Notes: generated by a model from the letters alone, not told the origin. 64,000 bases of DNA from Adiantum capillus-veneris (GCA_014529385.2 CM043951.1:108662469-108726468), one strand, 5' to 3'; counted from the first letter of the stretch, positions 11,003 to 22,736 are shown. Program-made: numbers and translations.

Positions 11003-11623
11003 TCATAAAACCATCCTTGAGGAGGTACTGCTCATATGACGTTGCCCATCTTGCAACTTTTCAAAGATCCTTGCAAAATCTTCATCAATAGCATATTTTT
11101 CCTTTATGTCATCAAGCTCATAATGATAAGGAATTGACACAGCTGAAATTTGTGGCTTCCTTGAAGACGCATTAGCCACAACATTCTTCTTGCGTTCCAC
11201 ATACAAAATTTTAAAATGGAACATAGAGAGAATGTTTGCCCATCCTATATGCTTTCCAAATAACTTTGATTGTGTCAAGAAGTATTGCAAGGTCTGATGG
11301 TCCGTCTGGACAACAAAATCAGCACCTAACAGGTAGTGTTTCCAACTTGAAAGCACATGAATCATGGCCAGCAGTAGCTCTTTCTCATAGATTTGCATAG
11401 TCTTTTCTGGCCCTTGCAAGATTCGGATCTCGTAAGCTACTACCTGACCATCTTGCATTAACACTGCCCCAATACTGTTGCCACACGCATCACATTGGAC
11501 CATAAATGACTTCCTCAGAACTAGTAAAAGACATCTGGATCCGAAGTCATCTTTTCCTTTAAAAGATTAAAAGTTGAAATCTCTTTTTGGGTCCACTTGA
11601 ACGTGACCTCTTTCTTTTTCCAG
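11003..11623 (-). pseudogene. RNase H and RT tail of chromovirus A
   Basis: 11003-11503 reads as the gypsy RNase H: VQCDACGNSIGAVLMQDG with the catalytic Asp in CDAC, then YEKELLLAMIHVLSSWKHYLLG, VQTDHQTLQYFL with a second catalytic Asp, and the linker to the integrase finger. Upstream, to about 11620, the RT thumb (KEVTFKWTQKEIS) can be read but contains stops near 11520. Coding similarity ends at 11623. The rest of the RT, protease and gag are absent. Confidence 0.75.
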
Positions 11624-12232
11624 TGTTTCCTTCCCCAGTCTGCCAGGATTTTTCATGCTCCAGCGTTTCCCAGTCATTAGCATATCCATCACGATCAACC
11701 TCTCTGGGCGGTCACATAGGGTCTTGGGTAGCCATCGCCCCTCTTACTACTCAGTAGATAGCAGCCAACACTTAGCCCATCAACATCTATACGTCTTGGA
11801 CAACCATCACCTACACATTCCCTATCAGCCCTTGCGTTTTTAGCATAGGCAACAGTACCCTCATTGGCAGGACAGTTTTATCGTGAAGAGTTGCTCAAGA
11901 AGTTTGCCTTACCTGGTTTTTCGCATGGTCACCTTCGGCCATCAAACATTCAACATTCAGCCATCATCACGTATCATTGTACGAGATTTGTGCAGTCTAA
12001 AGTAATTACTACTCCAGTAACGGTGTGGGGGACCCCTAGGAGGGGGTTTGGGACGCCATCTGGTGTCATCTCTTCCTCTCTAAATCTCTCAATCACATAA
12101 CCTTCTTGCACTTGCACATTCATCTCTATTCCTTAAGTAAACAAAATACACTAATTTCAGTATCAAGGAACCCTTGAACTGAGTGAAACAATATATCCTG
12201 ACTTCTTAGGTAATATTCTCCTACATGTTACA
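11624..12232 (+). repeat. 5' LTR of element E
   Basis: Bounded on the right by ...TTACA at 12232, one base before a perfect initiator-tRNA-Met primer site. The left limit is inferred from the TG at 11624 that directly follows the last recognisable base of element A. No second LTR is available for comparison, so the left edge is tentative. Confidence 0.5.
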
Positions 12233-12233
12233 T

Positions 12234-12245
12234 TGGTATCAGAGC
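12234..12245 (+). other. Primer-binding site of element E (tRNA-iMet)
   Basis: TGGTATCAGAGC is the standard plant complement of the initiator tRNA-Met 3' end. It sits one base after the LTR end and fixes the strand of E as plus. Confidence 0.85.
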
Positions 12246-12570
12246 TCAGCTCTAGGCTTGTTTCAGCTTTGCATTTCAAGGGAAAGTAATAAATAGATGT
12301 GTACTCTTGAAGAGTGGCCGCTAACCCAAGAAAGAATGGACAGTCCAAATTCCCCATAATTTCAGCCTTCCACTCATTGAGAGCAATACTGCACTTGCGG
12401 CAAGACCACTCGGGGTGAGGCAAGTAAAAGCAACCTTGGTATGAGCAAAAGGCAGCCAAGGGGTGCACTTGGGGAAGAAGTTTGGAGGTGGGTGAGGAAA
12501 ATTTTCCCTTCTCGAGTGCAGAGTCTTATAGTTCATGGTTGTCACTTGAAGCATAATGGACATTTAACAT

Positions 12571-13971
12571 GTGGAAAATTCGCATGAAGATGATGTTGCA
12601 GAATTGGGAGAACAAGCTATGACCATAGCTGGGTTGTTTCCTATTCCACCACCACCATCCCCATCTACACGTGGTGTTGATCCTACTGTGGAGTCGGTGA
12701 TGAAGTCCATGACGGAGATGATGATGCAACAGGATGCTAGGCGGCTAGCTATGGAGCAGGATCATCCGCTGACAAGGCATGCAAAGACCAGGAGGAGTTC
12801 CTTAGAGAATAGACACCTCTCTTTGGAGGCTGAGCGAGAGGCATGCCTTGGAGAAAGAGCGCATGGACAACGAGCCATCCCGGTTTGCCTTGAAGATAGA
12901 GAAGGAGGCTACTCGTGATCGATACATACAAGACTTGGTTAACACTATCTTCTCTACTCGCTCAGATTCCTCGTTGAGTCTTCCAGTTCGACATATGGAT
13001 CCAGTGACTCTTAACTCTCCGGTCACAGAAAAGTTAATGTTACAGTAAGAATCACAGTAGGATGGATGCATCAGCCATTCATTCATGGTTACACAATTTA
13101 ATGTGTACTTTGTGACTACAAGAAAAACAGATAACAGTAAAAGTATTGATGGTTGCTATGTATTTGTCGGGGGATGCCATTAATTGGTATCAAGCATGGC
13201 AAGAGGAGCAGTTACACTCACATCGTGAGAGTACCACTAGCTCTGTTTCAGCTCTCCTAAATGCTGAGCCAATCTCTTATAGTTGGCTCGAATTTCAAGA
13301 AAAGTTGAAGAACCGCTTCATACCCCCTTGGTACATTGATCAGTTGAAGGAAGACTCGAGAGCCCTTGAGCAAAATGGTTCCCCAGTTATGTCTTTTTCT
13401 AACCATATTTTGCAGCTCGGTGTACAACTCTGGAAGTTGGAAGAGGATCATTGTGAGACTTTTGTTTTTCGGCTTGACCGAATACATTAAGTATGATGTG
13501 CGGGTATTGCAACCTACTAACTTCAACGATGCGGTGTGGATTGCACTAGCACAAGACATAAAACACAATAAGGGTAAGCCCAAGGTAGTCGCGAAGAACA
13601 GTACTCAGACAAATCACAACAAAACGGTAAGAAAAGGTAAGAACTCTCCTTCTGCCTCTTCTCCTTTTTCTCAATCCCCTAACACCGGTAAAGGCAAGCC
13701 TACGACTCAGGTGGCTACTGTGTTGACACGTGACGGGAAAGCTACTCAAGGAATCTTAGGAGGGTGGTTAAGCAGAGAAGATGTAGCTGTAGCTAATTAT
13801 GCTAAGGAAGAAGGATGTTTTAAGTGTCATAATAAAGGTCACATGAAACGGGAATGTGCCACCTTTGCACAGAAAGATAAAGAACCCGCATCTTCATTGA
13901 GTGTTGAATTTGACCAAGCCAATGCACTTGAGATTTCCGACTATCTAGATGATTCTGTCATTGGTTATTAA
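12571..13971 (+). pseudogene. gag: gag of element E
   Basis: Gypsy Gag spread over several frames. 12571-12918 is an N-terminal segment with a Met/Gln-rich stretch (VMKSMTEMMMQQDARRLAME) and charged residues. 13146-13490 holds the core of the capsid domain (AINWYQAWQEEQ, WLEFQEKLKNRFIPP, FSNHILQLGVQLWKLEED). 13490-13971 gives a basic linker and the zinc knuckle CFKCHNKGHMKREC at about 13819-13860. At least two frameshifts separate these parts, and there is no in-frame ATG at the apparent start. It would have been the RNA-packaging protein. Confidence 0.75.
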
Positions 13972-14476
13972 TGGGAATCGCATGGTTCTCTTATTTGATA
14001 GAGGTAGTGTGCATGGCATTATTAGCGATCCTCTCGCCAAGATGACACGCTTAAATGCTCATCCCGGGATTCTTATTCCAGTCTCTGGATTCGCTCTAGG
14101 CGTGAACTCATCCATCGCCCATGAGTGTACAGATGTGAAAGTTTCAATTTAGCAAGCTTGTTTTGTCGGAAATGTGTTCTCTCCTTTAATTGGTTGTGAT
14201 ATGATTATAGGCATCAAGTGGTTTTGCGATATGGATCCTAAGATTGATTGGAAAAATAGACTTCTCACAATCTCATCGAAGGACTTTGCTCACGTGACTA
14301 TGTACAGTGAGCTGGGTATTTCTTCCTTGCCACCAATCTCCTACGTGCAGGCAAAGCGGGAGCTCCATCGAAACACTCAAGCAGCAGATATTTACACCAA
14401 TCCAACGACCAAGAACCTTGGTCTCTTGGAAACGTATTCTGAATTAGTTCAAAAAAGTATAATCATTTGTTTTTGA
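13949..14476 (+). pseudogene. Protease of element E
   Basis: Retropepsin-like region with the active site reading LLFDRGSVHGIIS where D-S/T-G-A is expected: the Asp survives but the following residue is Arg, and Ala is Ser. The later part, SPLIGCDMIIGIKWFCDMDPKIDW at 14174-14245, is the typical ILG-x-W flap region. An in-frame TAG near 14150 splits the two halves. Not functional as it stands. Confidence 0.65.
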
Positions 14477-14893
14477 CAGATGATCTTCCTCTGACTCTCC
14501 CTCTCGAGCGCCAAGAAGATCACCGTATCGATCTTATGCATGGGGCATGACTAGTTATCCGGGCTCCTTATCACTTAAACAAGTCCTAAGAAGAGGAGTT
14601 GGAGCGACAATTAGCCGAGCTTTTGGTACGCGGATTCATTCGACCAAGTGTAAGTCCTTTTATTGCTCCTATCTTATTTGTCGACGGGTCCTCTTGGTAG
14701 TGTGTTGATTACAGGGATCTCAAGAAGATGAAGCTCAAGAATACATTTCCAATGTTGCACATTGAGTACATCATGAAGAGACTCAATGGGGCGAAGGTAT
14801 TCAACAAAGTGGACCTAAGGAGGGGTACCATCAGGTAAGAGTCATTATGACCACATCTATAGAACTGCCTTCCAGACAAAGCGATGGTAGTGG
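14477..14893 (+). pseudogene. Reverse transcriptase N-terminal half of element E
   Basis: Recognisable through stops: [59 protein letters not shown] followed by YHQVRV, and IYRTAFQTK near 14855-14890. The catalytic YxDD region is absent because the sequence changes to the next LTR at about 14893. Confidence 0.65.
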
Positions 14894-15091
14894 GATGTCA
14901 CGTGCACATCTAACTCTATGTACATGTGGACAAGCTACTTCAGGTCCAGGGTTCAGGTTAGCTTAGGAAGTGTTCTGGCACCTTTGTGAGCTTGTGTGTA
15001 GGCCTTGCATGTCCAGGCGTCACAAGATCGGCACCATGTGCCAATGGAAAAGAACAGACTGAATAGACTTTTAGCACTTCAATAACAACTG

Positions 15092-15168
<77 letters not shown>

Positions 15169-15701
15169 GACACGCGACACAGAGTGGCCGAATTGCACCC
15201 CAGAGAGTATTGGCCCCAAACCTTGGCGCCCCTCTTGGTATTTCTTTATCTTGCATCAATAAAGTACAAGCCGGTACTCCACCCTCTGCACCTTTGGCCA
15301 AAAGCCTGCCAGAGAATGAGCATATGGCCTCATATTTAAAGGCCCTACGCCCAAAAGCAGTTTACATGAAAGCCTTCAAACTCAAAAGCATCTGGTCCAA
15401 AAATAATGCTTAAAAGTTGCCAGTGTAAATCACGGAAATCCGTACAACTACCACGTCAGCAGTCATTGCAAAATCAGGGCTTTTTGTACAATTTGCACGT
15501 CATTAGACCAACGCAAATCTTTTTGTGTGTGGGGGGATTTTGCTTTAGTTATATGCCTTTATGTTACTTGGGTCCCATCGGACGATGTCCCACAAGTTGG
15601 TAGGACTTCTTCTTCTGTTGTTGCTTGTTCTTCTTAGGTTTTAGGCATCTCAGCCGGTGGCTGTGTTCTTCAGTGACTTGACACGTCAGCAGTTTGTGAC
15701 A
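14891..15701 (-). repeat. LTR of chromovirus block B, containing a (GA)n tract
   Basis: The minus-strand start TGTCACAAACTGC at 15701 follows a purine tract (15702-15712). The block at 15212-15254 (GGCCCCAAA...TTGGCGCCCCTC...TTTCTTTATC) matches the same block in LTRs A and D. A (GA)n run occupies 15096-15168. The low end is placed at the TG where element E's RT stops and is uncertain. Confidence 0.55.
15096..15168. repeat. (GA)n microsatellite inside LTR B
   Basis: About 72 bp of uninterrupted GA. It lies between the low end of the LTR and the conserved polyadenylation-type block, so on the element's own strand it is a (CT)n run near the LTR 3' end. Confidence 0.95.
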
Positions 15702-15823
15702 TCCCTCCTTCTTGAAAGAGAAGTAATCGTCCGCAATTACAGCATATCTGCAAAACAACTCAAGTTAGCTCAAAAATTTTCGAGGGTCATTTTGAGGGAC
15801 AATCAATTTGCTATTTTTTTGTT

Positions 15824-15913
15824 AAGGAGTTGACTTCTCCTTTTGGCTCTTTTGATCAAGGAGTTGGCTTCTCCTTTCGACTCTTTTGATCAAGGAGTTG
15901 GCTTCTCCTTTCG
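15824..15913. repeat. 34-bp tandem repeat, about 2.6 copies
   Basis: Units begin AAGGAGTTG(A/G)CTTCTCCTTT and end CTCTTTTGATC. Two full units and one partial unit with few substitutions. It lies in the non-coding part of block B between the polypurine tract and the gag remnant. Each unit contains an inverted pair AAGGAG / CTCCTT. Confidence 0.85.
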
Positions 15914-16127
15914 TCCCGATCGGAACTCTTGATATTCCGACGTAGTAAAATTAGCCATCACACCCAGACCGCATTGATTTTCCACGAGTGTCTTGATGCA
16001 CTAAAATTACATACCCAGGCAATCTCATCCAATTAGGAATATTCAGTGTTTGGCACATCACAATGCACCACAAATGCTCACATATGCATGTTACAAGACA
16101 TAGAAACATTAAGTCGCCGATGAACAC

Positions 16128-16349
16128 TACTCCCACATAACCTGTCTGGGCCGGGAGATATTCAACAACTCCCTCATCACTCCTCCCGCATAACCTAAAA
16201 AGGTCCGGGCCGAGAGATATAGAGGCCTTTTACAACCAAACGCTCCCCAGACCGTAGCCTGCATTGTTTGGAGGTGCTGAGATGAACCACTGCTCAGACT
16301 TCTTAATACTCCTCCCGCATAACCATCCAGGTTAGGGCCAGGAGTAAAA
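16128..16349. repeat. Dispersed direct repeat around CTCCCGCATAACC
   Basis: Three copies of a segment of about 30 bp beginning ACTCC(C/T)(C/G)CATAACC and ending GGGCC(G/A)GGAG or a close variant, at about 16128, 16182 and 16309. They lie in the non-coding portion of block B and are separated by unrelated sequence. No function is apparent. Confidence 0.6.
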
Positions 16350-16759
16350 ACAACAATCTTTTTCAAGCATACAACGAAATGCTCCTTAGACATCCCGTCT
16401 GCGTCGTTCCGAGGTTCAAACAATACAAAACAACATTTTTCACTACTCCACCCGGGAGTAAAAATCATCAATCATTGAAACCAATATTAAAACCACAGTC
16501 AAACATTTCAAATCGGCACCAAGACAGGTTCAAAACAGATACCATCAATTTCAAACAAATTCCAAACAGGATCACCAAACAAGTTCTCAAATATATTTCA
16601 AACTTAAAAGCAATCTAGACGACAATTGAGCTGGAAAAGTCGACAGACTTTACATCCTGAAACCTGCACTAAAAATTAGGGTTAGGTTCCTTCCATAAGG
16701 TCGTACTGACTGTAGCATGATCCACAAACTCTTGAATAGTCGAAACAAGCCTCGACAAG

Positions 16760-17607
16760 CAATGTTCCTGTGGCGGTGATGGTAGTCCCAACACCTGGCA
16801 ATCACACTGGACCTCCAAAGTTTTTAGCTCGAAAAGAGACACCTATTGAGAGATGTCAAAAAATTTCAAGTTATAATCTGCTAGGATTTCCATTGCTAGC
16901 ATTCCACGATACCCACTCTGCGTTGCACTCCGAAGGAAGATGTCAGAAACCATATAATTTCGGGCAAAAATTTTCTTGAAAGCTTGCCAAGTCCTTGAAG
17001 TACAAACTTATCTATTGTAGCTTCAATTATGGCAAGAATAGGTTTATGATTTGTATGCTCTAGTGTGACCTGGAAACTTTCAACAATCGGCTCATTCATT
17101 CAATCATCTAGTATAGCTCCTTCCATATTCTCCAAGACATCACAAATACTCCTTACATCATGTGATTGCAATTGGAGATCTTGCTCCAAAATCTGATGCG
17201 AGTACTCACATTTGATAGCTGTTTGAAAGTCATCGCAGCTTTGCCCATGTTTCATCTGAATCTCTCAAACACAGACACTCGTTTCTGGCACCATTAATTG
17301 CTTAAATACTTCAATCATATTACTTTCTGAAACGTTTTGACGTTCCATCTCTTGCGCATAGACCTCGAGATATCCAAATAAGTCATACCCATCGAACAAG
17401 TTCCTCTCATCATACACAAACTGCATAGCTGTATTCATTGCTTCCTCAATCTGCTTCTCTTCAAGTCTTGCTACCTGCTCGTGCATACCTCAAAACCTGC
17501 TGAAGCATCTGCATAATCTCCCGTTTGGCTATTGAATCATTGACCACTCCATCCGCCATATTTGCTTCGATTTGATCCAAAATATCTTCTTTTACCGTAG
17601 TCATCAT
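16760..17607 (-). pseudogene. gag: gag of chromovirus block B
   Basis: From an ATG at 17607 the minus strand reads MMTTVKEDILDQIEANMADG, then after a frameshift EKQIEEAMNTAMQFVYDERN, LFDGYDLFGYLEVYAQEMER and IEVFKQLMVPE (17265-17486), and after a stop HGQSCDDFQTAIKCEY and further residues to about 16900. The FDGYD...YLEVYAQEMER block matches my recollection of the start of the Gag core in plant gypsy elements. It is the only gag left in the B-C-D array. Frame changes and stops make it non-functional. The frame upstream of 17607 (to 17749) is probably leader. Confidence 0.6.
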
Positions 17608-17749
17608 TGCTCCCACCCCAGCTATTTTGCGTTGGGTTCACTAGAAATGTCGCAAAGCTGTGTGCGCTAGCCGGGAAGACACGAGGTCCTTGGTTGTGAG
17701 AGTTTTGATAGAGAGGAGTAGTTTGTCGTATGCTATGTGCTGTGAACAA

Positions 17750-18480
17750 AGGTGAAAATTACAGAAGAAGAAAACTCGACGCTCCATTATTAACACCTTG
17801 CAGAATCCTCTTGCTGATGATCATTGTTAAGGAATTTTCACGTAGCCATGCTAAGGCTTGGGTGTTATCCCCGCGCAGTCTACGCCGCCCTCTGGCTTGG
17901 GTGTTTTTTGTTTTTCTTTCCTCTAGTAATCACCCCCCTTTGTTATCGTACTTTCTATTTTATATCCAATTCCCCGCCTTTACTTTGGCCTTTTTCGCCC
18001 AGTTTCAAAGTCCCATAATCTCATAATCTTTACGTTTATGCATGCAACACGAGAGACTGCTTATGGCCAAAGATGATCCAAGAAAATTCAAGTAGATCCC
18101 ATTGTATCCCTCATTCCACCTATGCACATAATGAAGATAGTATGATGATATGAGGAAAACCCCAAACAATGGTACATCTACAGTGCTAGAACTTCATGAG
18201 GAACTATTTGTACATCCATGCCCAACGCCACACACGAAAAACTGCTAAAATCTTGTTGTGATCAATATTTACACTATGTACGTGCCACAGCACGACAATG
18301 TCAACAGCCAGCGTGAAACGCGAAAGTCCGTACATTCTGCCACGTCACCACTTGTCAGTGCAAATTGCGGAGAGCCGTTCTGTCTGCCACATGGCACTCT
18401 GCCATGTCAGCCTGTCCGTACAGTGTTGTCCACGTCAGCTGGCTGTCCGCATGGTGATGCCACATCATCAGTTTGTGACA
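17750..18480 (-). repeat. LTR shared by chromovirus blocks B and C
   Basis: The minus-strand start TGTCACAAACTG at 18480 follows the tract 18481-18493, so this is the 3' LTR of block C. Because the gag of B starts just below it, it also lies where the 5' LTR of B should be. The segment 18290-18480 is similar to LTR B around 15410-15701 (shared ...CCGTACA...CCACGTCA... and the terminal ATCAGTTTGTGACA). The low boundary is not resolved and the conserved polyadenylation-type block is not seen, so this LTR is probably incomplete. Confidence 0.5.
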
Positions 18481-18891
18481 TACCCCCCTCTTGAAAGAAT
18501 TGTGATCGCCCTCGATTATGCCTGCAAAACAAACAGAGGCCATAAATCAACTCAGTAGACACTGACTCTAAGTATCGATGCACTAAACACGACACATCTA
18601 GCACATGTACAAAGACGACAATCACATCACAGGACATCACATGACAAATCAATCACACAGAAAAAATCATTCTAAATCTCAGACCATGACTGCCGACAAC
18701 GTATTTAGTAACCGCATCTAGATCCATCCCGGACCTCACTGATGCCGGATTAACTAATCTATATTGCGATCATGTGTATAGAGATTTATGAGACCGAAAT
18801 GCTGCAGTCATTTCGTCTTTAAGTTCCTGCACAATTCAATCATGTTCAATTTCGAGAGTTCCGTTTCATAAAGTCATTCAGCAGAGTATTG

Positions 18892-19640
18892 TCAACTCAT
18901 GAGTATCCTGAAACCCAAAGGGGATATCAATGACCTTATTATCGATGCCCAACATAAGGTGGAGCATGACTTTCCATCAAAAACTTTGGCCGTAAGTGTT
19001 TTAGTAATCCGTAACTTTCCATGCATCATGAGAAAGTCATTCTCAAGCATATAGTGCTCATGATGTTCGCCATCAACAAGCCGATCATAGATCCTTGCAA
19101 AATCTGAATCTTTAGTATGTTGTATCTTCATTTCGTCTAGTTCACAATGGTACAGAATTGACACTGCTGAAATTTGGGGCTTTCGTGACAATGCATCAGT
19201 CACCACGTTCTTTTTCCCTTGCACATGCACAATCTGAAAATGGAACATTGACAAGATGTTTTCCCATCGTATGTGTTTCTCAGACAACTTCGTTTGTGCG
19301 AGAAAATATCTCCAAGGTTTGATGATCTATTTGGACAACAAAATCAGCCCCTAGCAGATCGTGTTTTTAACTAGTGAGAGCGTGAATTACTGCCAGCAAT
19401 TCTTTCTCATAGACTTGCAAGTTTCTTTCGGTCTTCAAAAGAATTATGCTCTCATATGCGACCACTCGGCCATTCTGCATTAGAACTGCACCAAGGCTAT
19501 GGCCACATGCATCACACTGAACCACAAAAGGTTTCGAAAGATCTGGTAAAATGATACAAGATCTGAAGGCTAAAATCTCCTTGGCTGTCCACTTGAAAAT
19601 AACTTCTTTTCCTTGCAGTGCATGGCGTGGAGAAGCAATC
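18892..19640 (-). pseudogene. RNase H of chromovirus block C
   Basis: 18892-19287 reads IRWENILSMFHFQIVHVQ, KKNVVTDALSRKPQISAVS and then the integrase linker (DSDFARIYDRLVDGEHHEHY). The frame then shifts. On the same strand up to about 19560 come the core residues equivalent to VQCDACGHSLGAVLMQNG, with the catalytic Asp. The downstream H2C2 finger is absent. Confidence 0.65.
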
Positions 19641-19747
19641 TCAGCAAAATTTCAGATGAAACTCCTATAGTAGAAACAGCCTAGAAAGCTTCGAATGTCA
19701 TGTACGGACTTCCACTTTGGCCTAATTGCTTCCACTTTGGCCTAATG

Positions 19748-20521
19748 TCATGACCTAATTGCTTCCACTTTGGCGGGATCCATGCGTACCCCATCCTTTG
19801 CAACAATGTGCCTGAGAAAGTGAATCTCTTCCAAAAAGAATTCACTCTTCTTTGCATTAATGAGTAGCCTGTTCTTACGTAACTCATTGAAAATTGCAGT
19901 CAAGTGGTCCCTATGCTCCTCTTCGGACTTTGAGTAGACAATTATGTCATCAAAGAAGGTACCCACGAAGTTTTTATGTGGTCTAAAAATTCTCTCCATC
20001 ATTCTATTAAACGTGGCAGGAGCATTTCTGAGACCAAATGGCATGACAAGAAACTCAGAGAGACCAAATGTTGTCTTGAGCGCAGTCTTATGGACATCTT
20101 GTGGTCTAATGCGTATCTGGTGGTACCCACACTTTAGGTCTATCCTTGTAAACAATAACGCTCCCTCAAGCCGATCAAGAATTTCATCTATCCTCGGTAT
20201 GGGGAACCTATTCTTGATGGTCTTTTTATCCAAGGCACGATAGTCAATGCACGTGTGCCATGAACCATCCTTCTTCTGCACTAAGAGTACATGCGAACAA
20301 AAAGGGGATGAATTGGGCTGAATCAGTCCCTTCTCTAAAAGTTCGTTGATCTGACTCATAATCTCTTTTTGTTGGGTTGCGCTAACCCTGTACGGTGGTC
20401 TATTCGGTGGACTAGAACCTGGCACAAGATCTATGATATGCTCCTCAGGTCTCTGAGGAGGTAGCTCCCCTGGCAAAGAGTCCGAAAAACAATCACTGAA
20501 ACCACTCAAAAAAGCTGACAT
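19748..20521 (-). pseudogene. Reverse transcriptase of chromovirus block C
   Basis: A 257-codon open stretch carrying most RT motifs: the priming region PPNRPPYRVSATQQKEI (residues 38-54), LIQPNSSPFCSHVLLVQKKDG, CIDYRALDKKTIKNRFPIP, FTRIDLKCGYHQIRI (first catalytic Asp), FLVMPFGLRNAPATF, and TFFDDIIVYS with the catalytic Asp pair at 191-192 (YxDD reads FFDD). The thumb continues through LRHIVAKDGVRMDPAKVEA to 19748, where a local duplication of the sequence around CTTCCACTTTGGCCTAAT (19707-19775) breaks the frame. This is the best preserved chromovirus RT in the window. Confidence 0.8.
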
Positions 20522-20529
20522 GACTTTAT

Positions 20530-20888
20530 CTAAGGTAGAAAAATTAGATATAACTTCATAATTTCAGGTACTTCTTTTGCAAAGATCAAGTATGCAGAAA
20601 GATGATTCTTTATTACAGATGAAATAGCAGAACCAGAAACAACTGGAACAGACTTGCCTTTAAGCTTTACATCAAGGACATTGGTCTTTCCTCTATGTAC
20701 AAGGGTAATGTTTTTGTTGTAGTATCCACCATAGCATGCAACCTGTAACAGCATGGATTACCCAATAACACATCACAACCCTCAAGTGGCATAATATGGA
20801 ATTCTTCTGCATCCACATAACTCTGAATGTGGAGACGAAGCTTCCCCAAAATGGGAGTAACAGGCTCTGAATGACTTGGGCATGCCAA
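20530..20888 (-). pseudogene. Protease remnant of chromovirus block C
   Basis: The overlapping frames 20667-20888 and 20530-20754 read EEFHIMPLEGCDVLLGNPCC, which is the F-x-V-x-PL-x-x-x-D-x-(L/I)-LG-x-x-W region at the retropepsin C-terminus. Residues resembling the linker before RT follow. The active-site DTGA segment is not seen, so only the C-terminal half survives. Confidence 0.55.
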
Positions 20889-20908
20889 ACCTGCTTCACT
20901 TGTTATAC

Positions 20909-22495
20909 TGAAACCAGCCTTTGGGGTGGTAGGCTTTGGCTTTCACCCGAAATTCTTTACTTTAGACACACACACATAGCACTTTGCAAAGAGAACCTGC
21001 GATGGCAATTAACACTTGAATACACACACGGCTCGGAAGCTAGAATGCCCTGAGCAGATGCCGACAACCTGTAGGCCCCAAAATTGACGCCCCTTTTGGT
21101 ATTTCTTTATTCTTTGAGAGGGTAGATTACAAAGTAAGGTCCTGGGAATCCTTTACTAGTATCACACTATATACTACTACATTTGACCAAATTTCGGTAG
21201 CATAATAGCCCCAAAACTTGCACGAAACCAATTCCCTTGCTAGAACTCACTTCCACTCGCGTATACCCTCTGATTCCAGCCCAAAAACAGTAAATTCAGC
21301 TCGCTGTAGGAAAGAAGCCAAAAAGGAAGCCGTAAAGCCATTTGCAAAATAGAAAGAAAAAGGTTATGGATATAAGAGATGAAAAACCCAATGCGAAAAG
21401 AAAAGTCAAACAAAAAACATGATTTACTGGTTTTTGCCCTGTTTTCAGCCCCAAAAAGTCCCCTAGTTGTCCTCTGCCAGTGGGGCACGATTCCCAAAGG
21501 TTCTAGCATCCGTATAGCTTAAAAATAGTCAATTTTTTGCGCATACACAACGCTGAATTTGCACCTGTACGGTGAGGTTATGACCCTCACCGGTGCCTGC
21601 TTTGGAGTAGCAGTTAGCAACCTTGTTCCTGCTCAAGGAGGCTCTTGCCTCAGCACAAAAGCATGAACCCATACAACTATACATCAGTCAAATGAAGAGC
21701 CCTCTGGTGGGGCATCACATAACTGCACGTAGGGGGGAGAGAGAGCAATGTGTAGTGTGTAGGGAATCACTCCTAGCACCACACTGTACATGGGAGGGAA
21801 AGAAAGCACTCCATAGCTCTTAACCTATGACAAATGCAAAATGAGGCTCCTCTCAGCTTAAAATTCAGCGCTAGCGTTTTTGTATGAGGCAAGTACATGA
21901 AATTTTGCCGCTTGGCGCATTTACAAGCATTTGACAGTTTCGGGGTTGCCGCTTAAAAATCTCCCACTAGTTGCTCAATTGACTTCGTGGCAAAGTTGTA
22001 AAATGTTTCCCCTAGTCATATTGTAGGTAATGACGCGAACACATTTCACGACCCAAAATAGCAGTTCCCTAAATTTTAGGAAATGATTCCGTTGGGCTCC
22101 CACTGGTCATCTGACCATCTATCCTCATTGGGACCGCATCCAAAAGTGCAATGTGGCCCAATTGTCGGATACTTTCTGTTGGTAGTTCATCTTGACTTTG
22201 TGCCTTTATTGAGTTCACTTCCTAGTGTCCACCAACTTGCTAAGTGTAGAGGGGGGACCTACATGATCTTGCTCTGAGCCTAGACATCCTCTTACTATAC
22301 GAATTCCAGTGCCGACCACTTCCCATCTGCGGGTGAAACTACCGATCACATTGGCCATACAATGTTCGACCGTTTGCTACTTCAAAAAGAGGGTCTCAAA
22401 AATAAAACAAAAATCATTGGAAAGAAACCAACAACTAAGGTTAGCAGTTGCCACGTCCTCGTCACATAGTTAACAGCTACCACGTCCTCGTGACA
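20909..22495 (-). repeat. 3' LTR of chromovirus block D
   Basis: The minus-strand start TGTCACGAGG at 22495 follows the tract AAGAGGGAGGTA. The low end is near 20909, before the GGTGGTAG motif shared with LTR A. It is similar to LTR A over most of its length, including the AATAAAG block (21073-21114). About 1.59 kb against 1.30 kb in A; much of the difference appears to be insertions around 21300-21650 and 22440-22490. A 28-30 bp duplication (CCACGTCCTCGT...) lies next to the LTR start. Confidence 0.7.
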
Positions 22496-22564
22496 TACCT
22501 CCCTCTTGAAATCGCAATCATCCTCAATTGCATACCATAAATACACGCCACTGGTGATCTTGTG

Positions 22565-22649
22565 CTTTTGAGTGTTGCCCGCATGAACGGAGGGGGTTGT
22601 ATGAGAAGAAGAGGCCATGGATTGTCGGTGAAAGAGAAAGATCTTGATC

Positions 22650-22736
<87 letters not shown>

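Larger units (their letters stand above)
8129..11623 (-). mobile_element. Ty3/gypsy chromovirus A, 5'-truncated
   Basis: Minus-strand element with its 3' LTR at 8129-9423 and, going up in coordinate, polypurine tract, chromodomain-like tail, integrase, RNase H and the end of RT. Gag, protease and most of RT are missing: homology stops at 11623, where the candidate LTR of plus-strand element E starts. LTR and interior are clearly the same family as blocks B, C and D (similar LTR heads, polypurine tracts and coding motifs). Nothing in it is intact. Confidence 0.8.
11624..14893 (+). mobile_element. Ty3/gypsy relict E, 3'-truncated
   Basis: Plus-strand element with 5' LTR, a tRNA-Met primer site, gag, a damaged protease and the first half of RT. 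It ends inside the RT at about 14893, where the LTR of block B begins. The LTR start TGTTTCC at 11624 falls directly where element A's RT similarity is lost, which suggests E inserted in A. The 3' half of E is not found in the window. Confidence 0.65.
18481..20888 (-). mobile_element. Interior of chromovirus block C, integrase deleted
   Basis: Minus-strand interior with protease, RT and RNase H but no integrase: only about 400 bp separate the RNase H end (18892) from the polypurine tract (18481). It has no gag either. It lies between the LTR ending at 18480 and LTR D at 20909. Confidence 0.7.

Noticed and set aside
15071..15301. Minus-strand ORFs with long Ser-Leu repeats at 14958-15301, 22382-22900, 51861-52139, 55573-55968 and 63410-63638
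   Set aside because: These are translations of (GA)n/(CT)n runs, which have no stops in any frame. No protein evidence.
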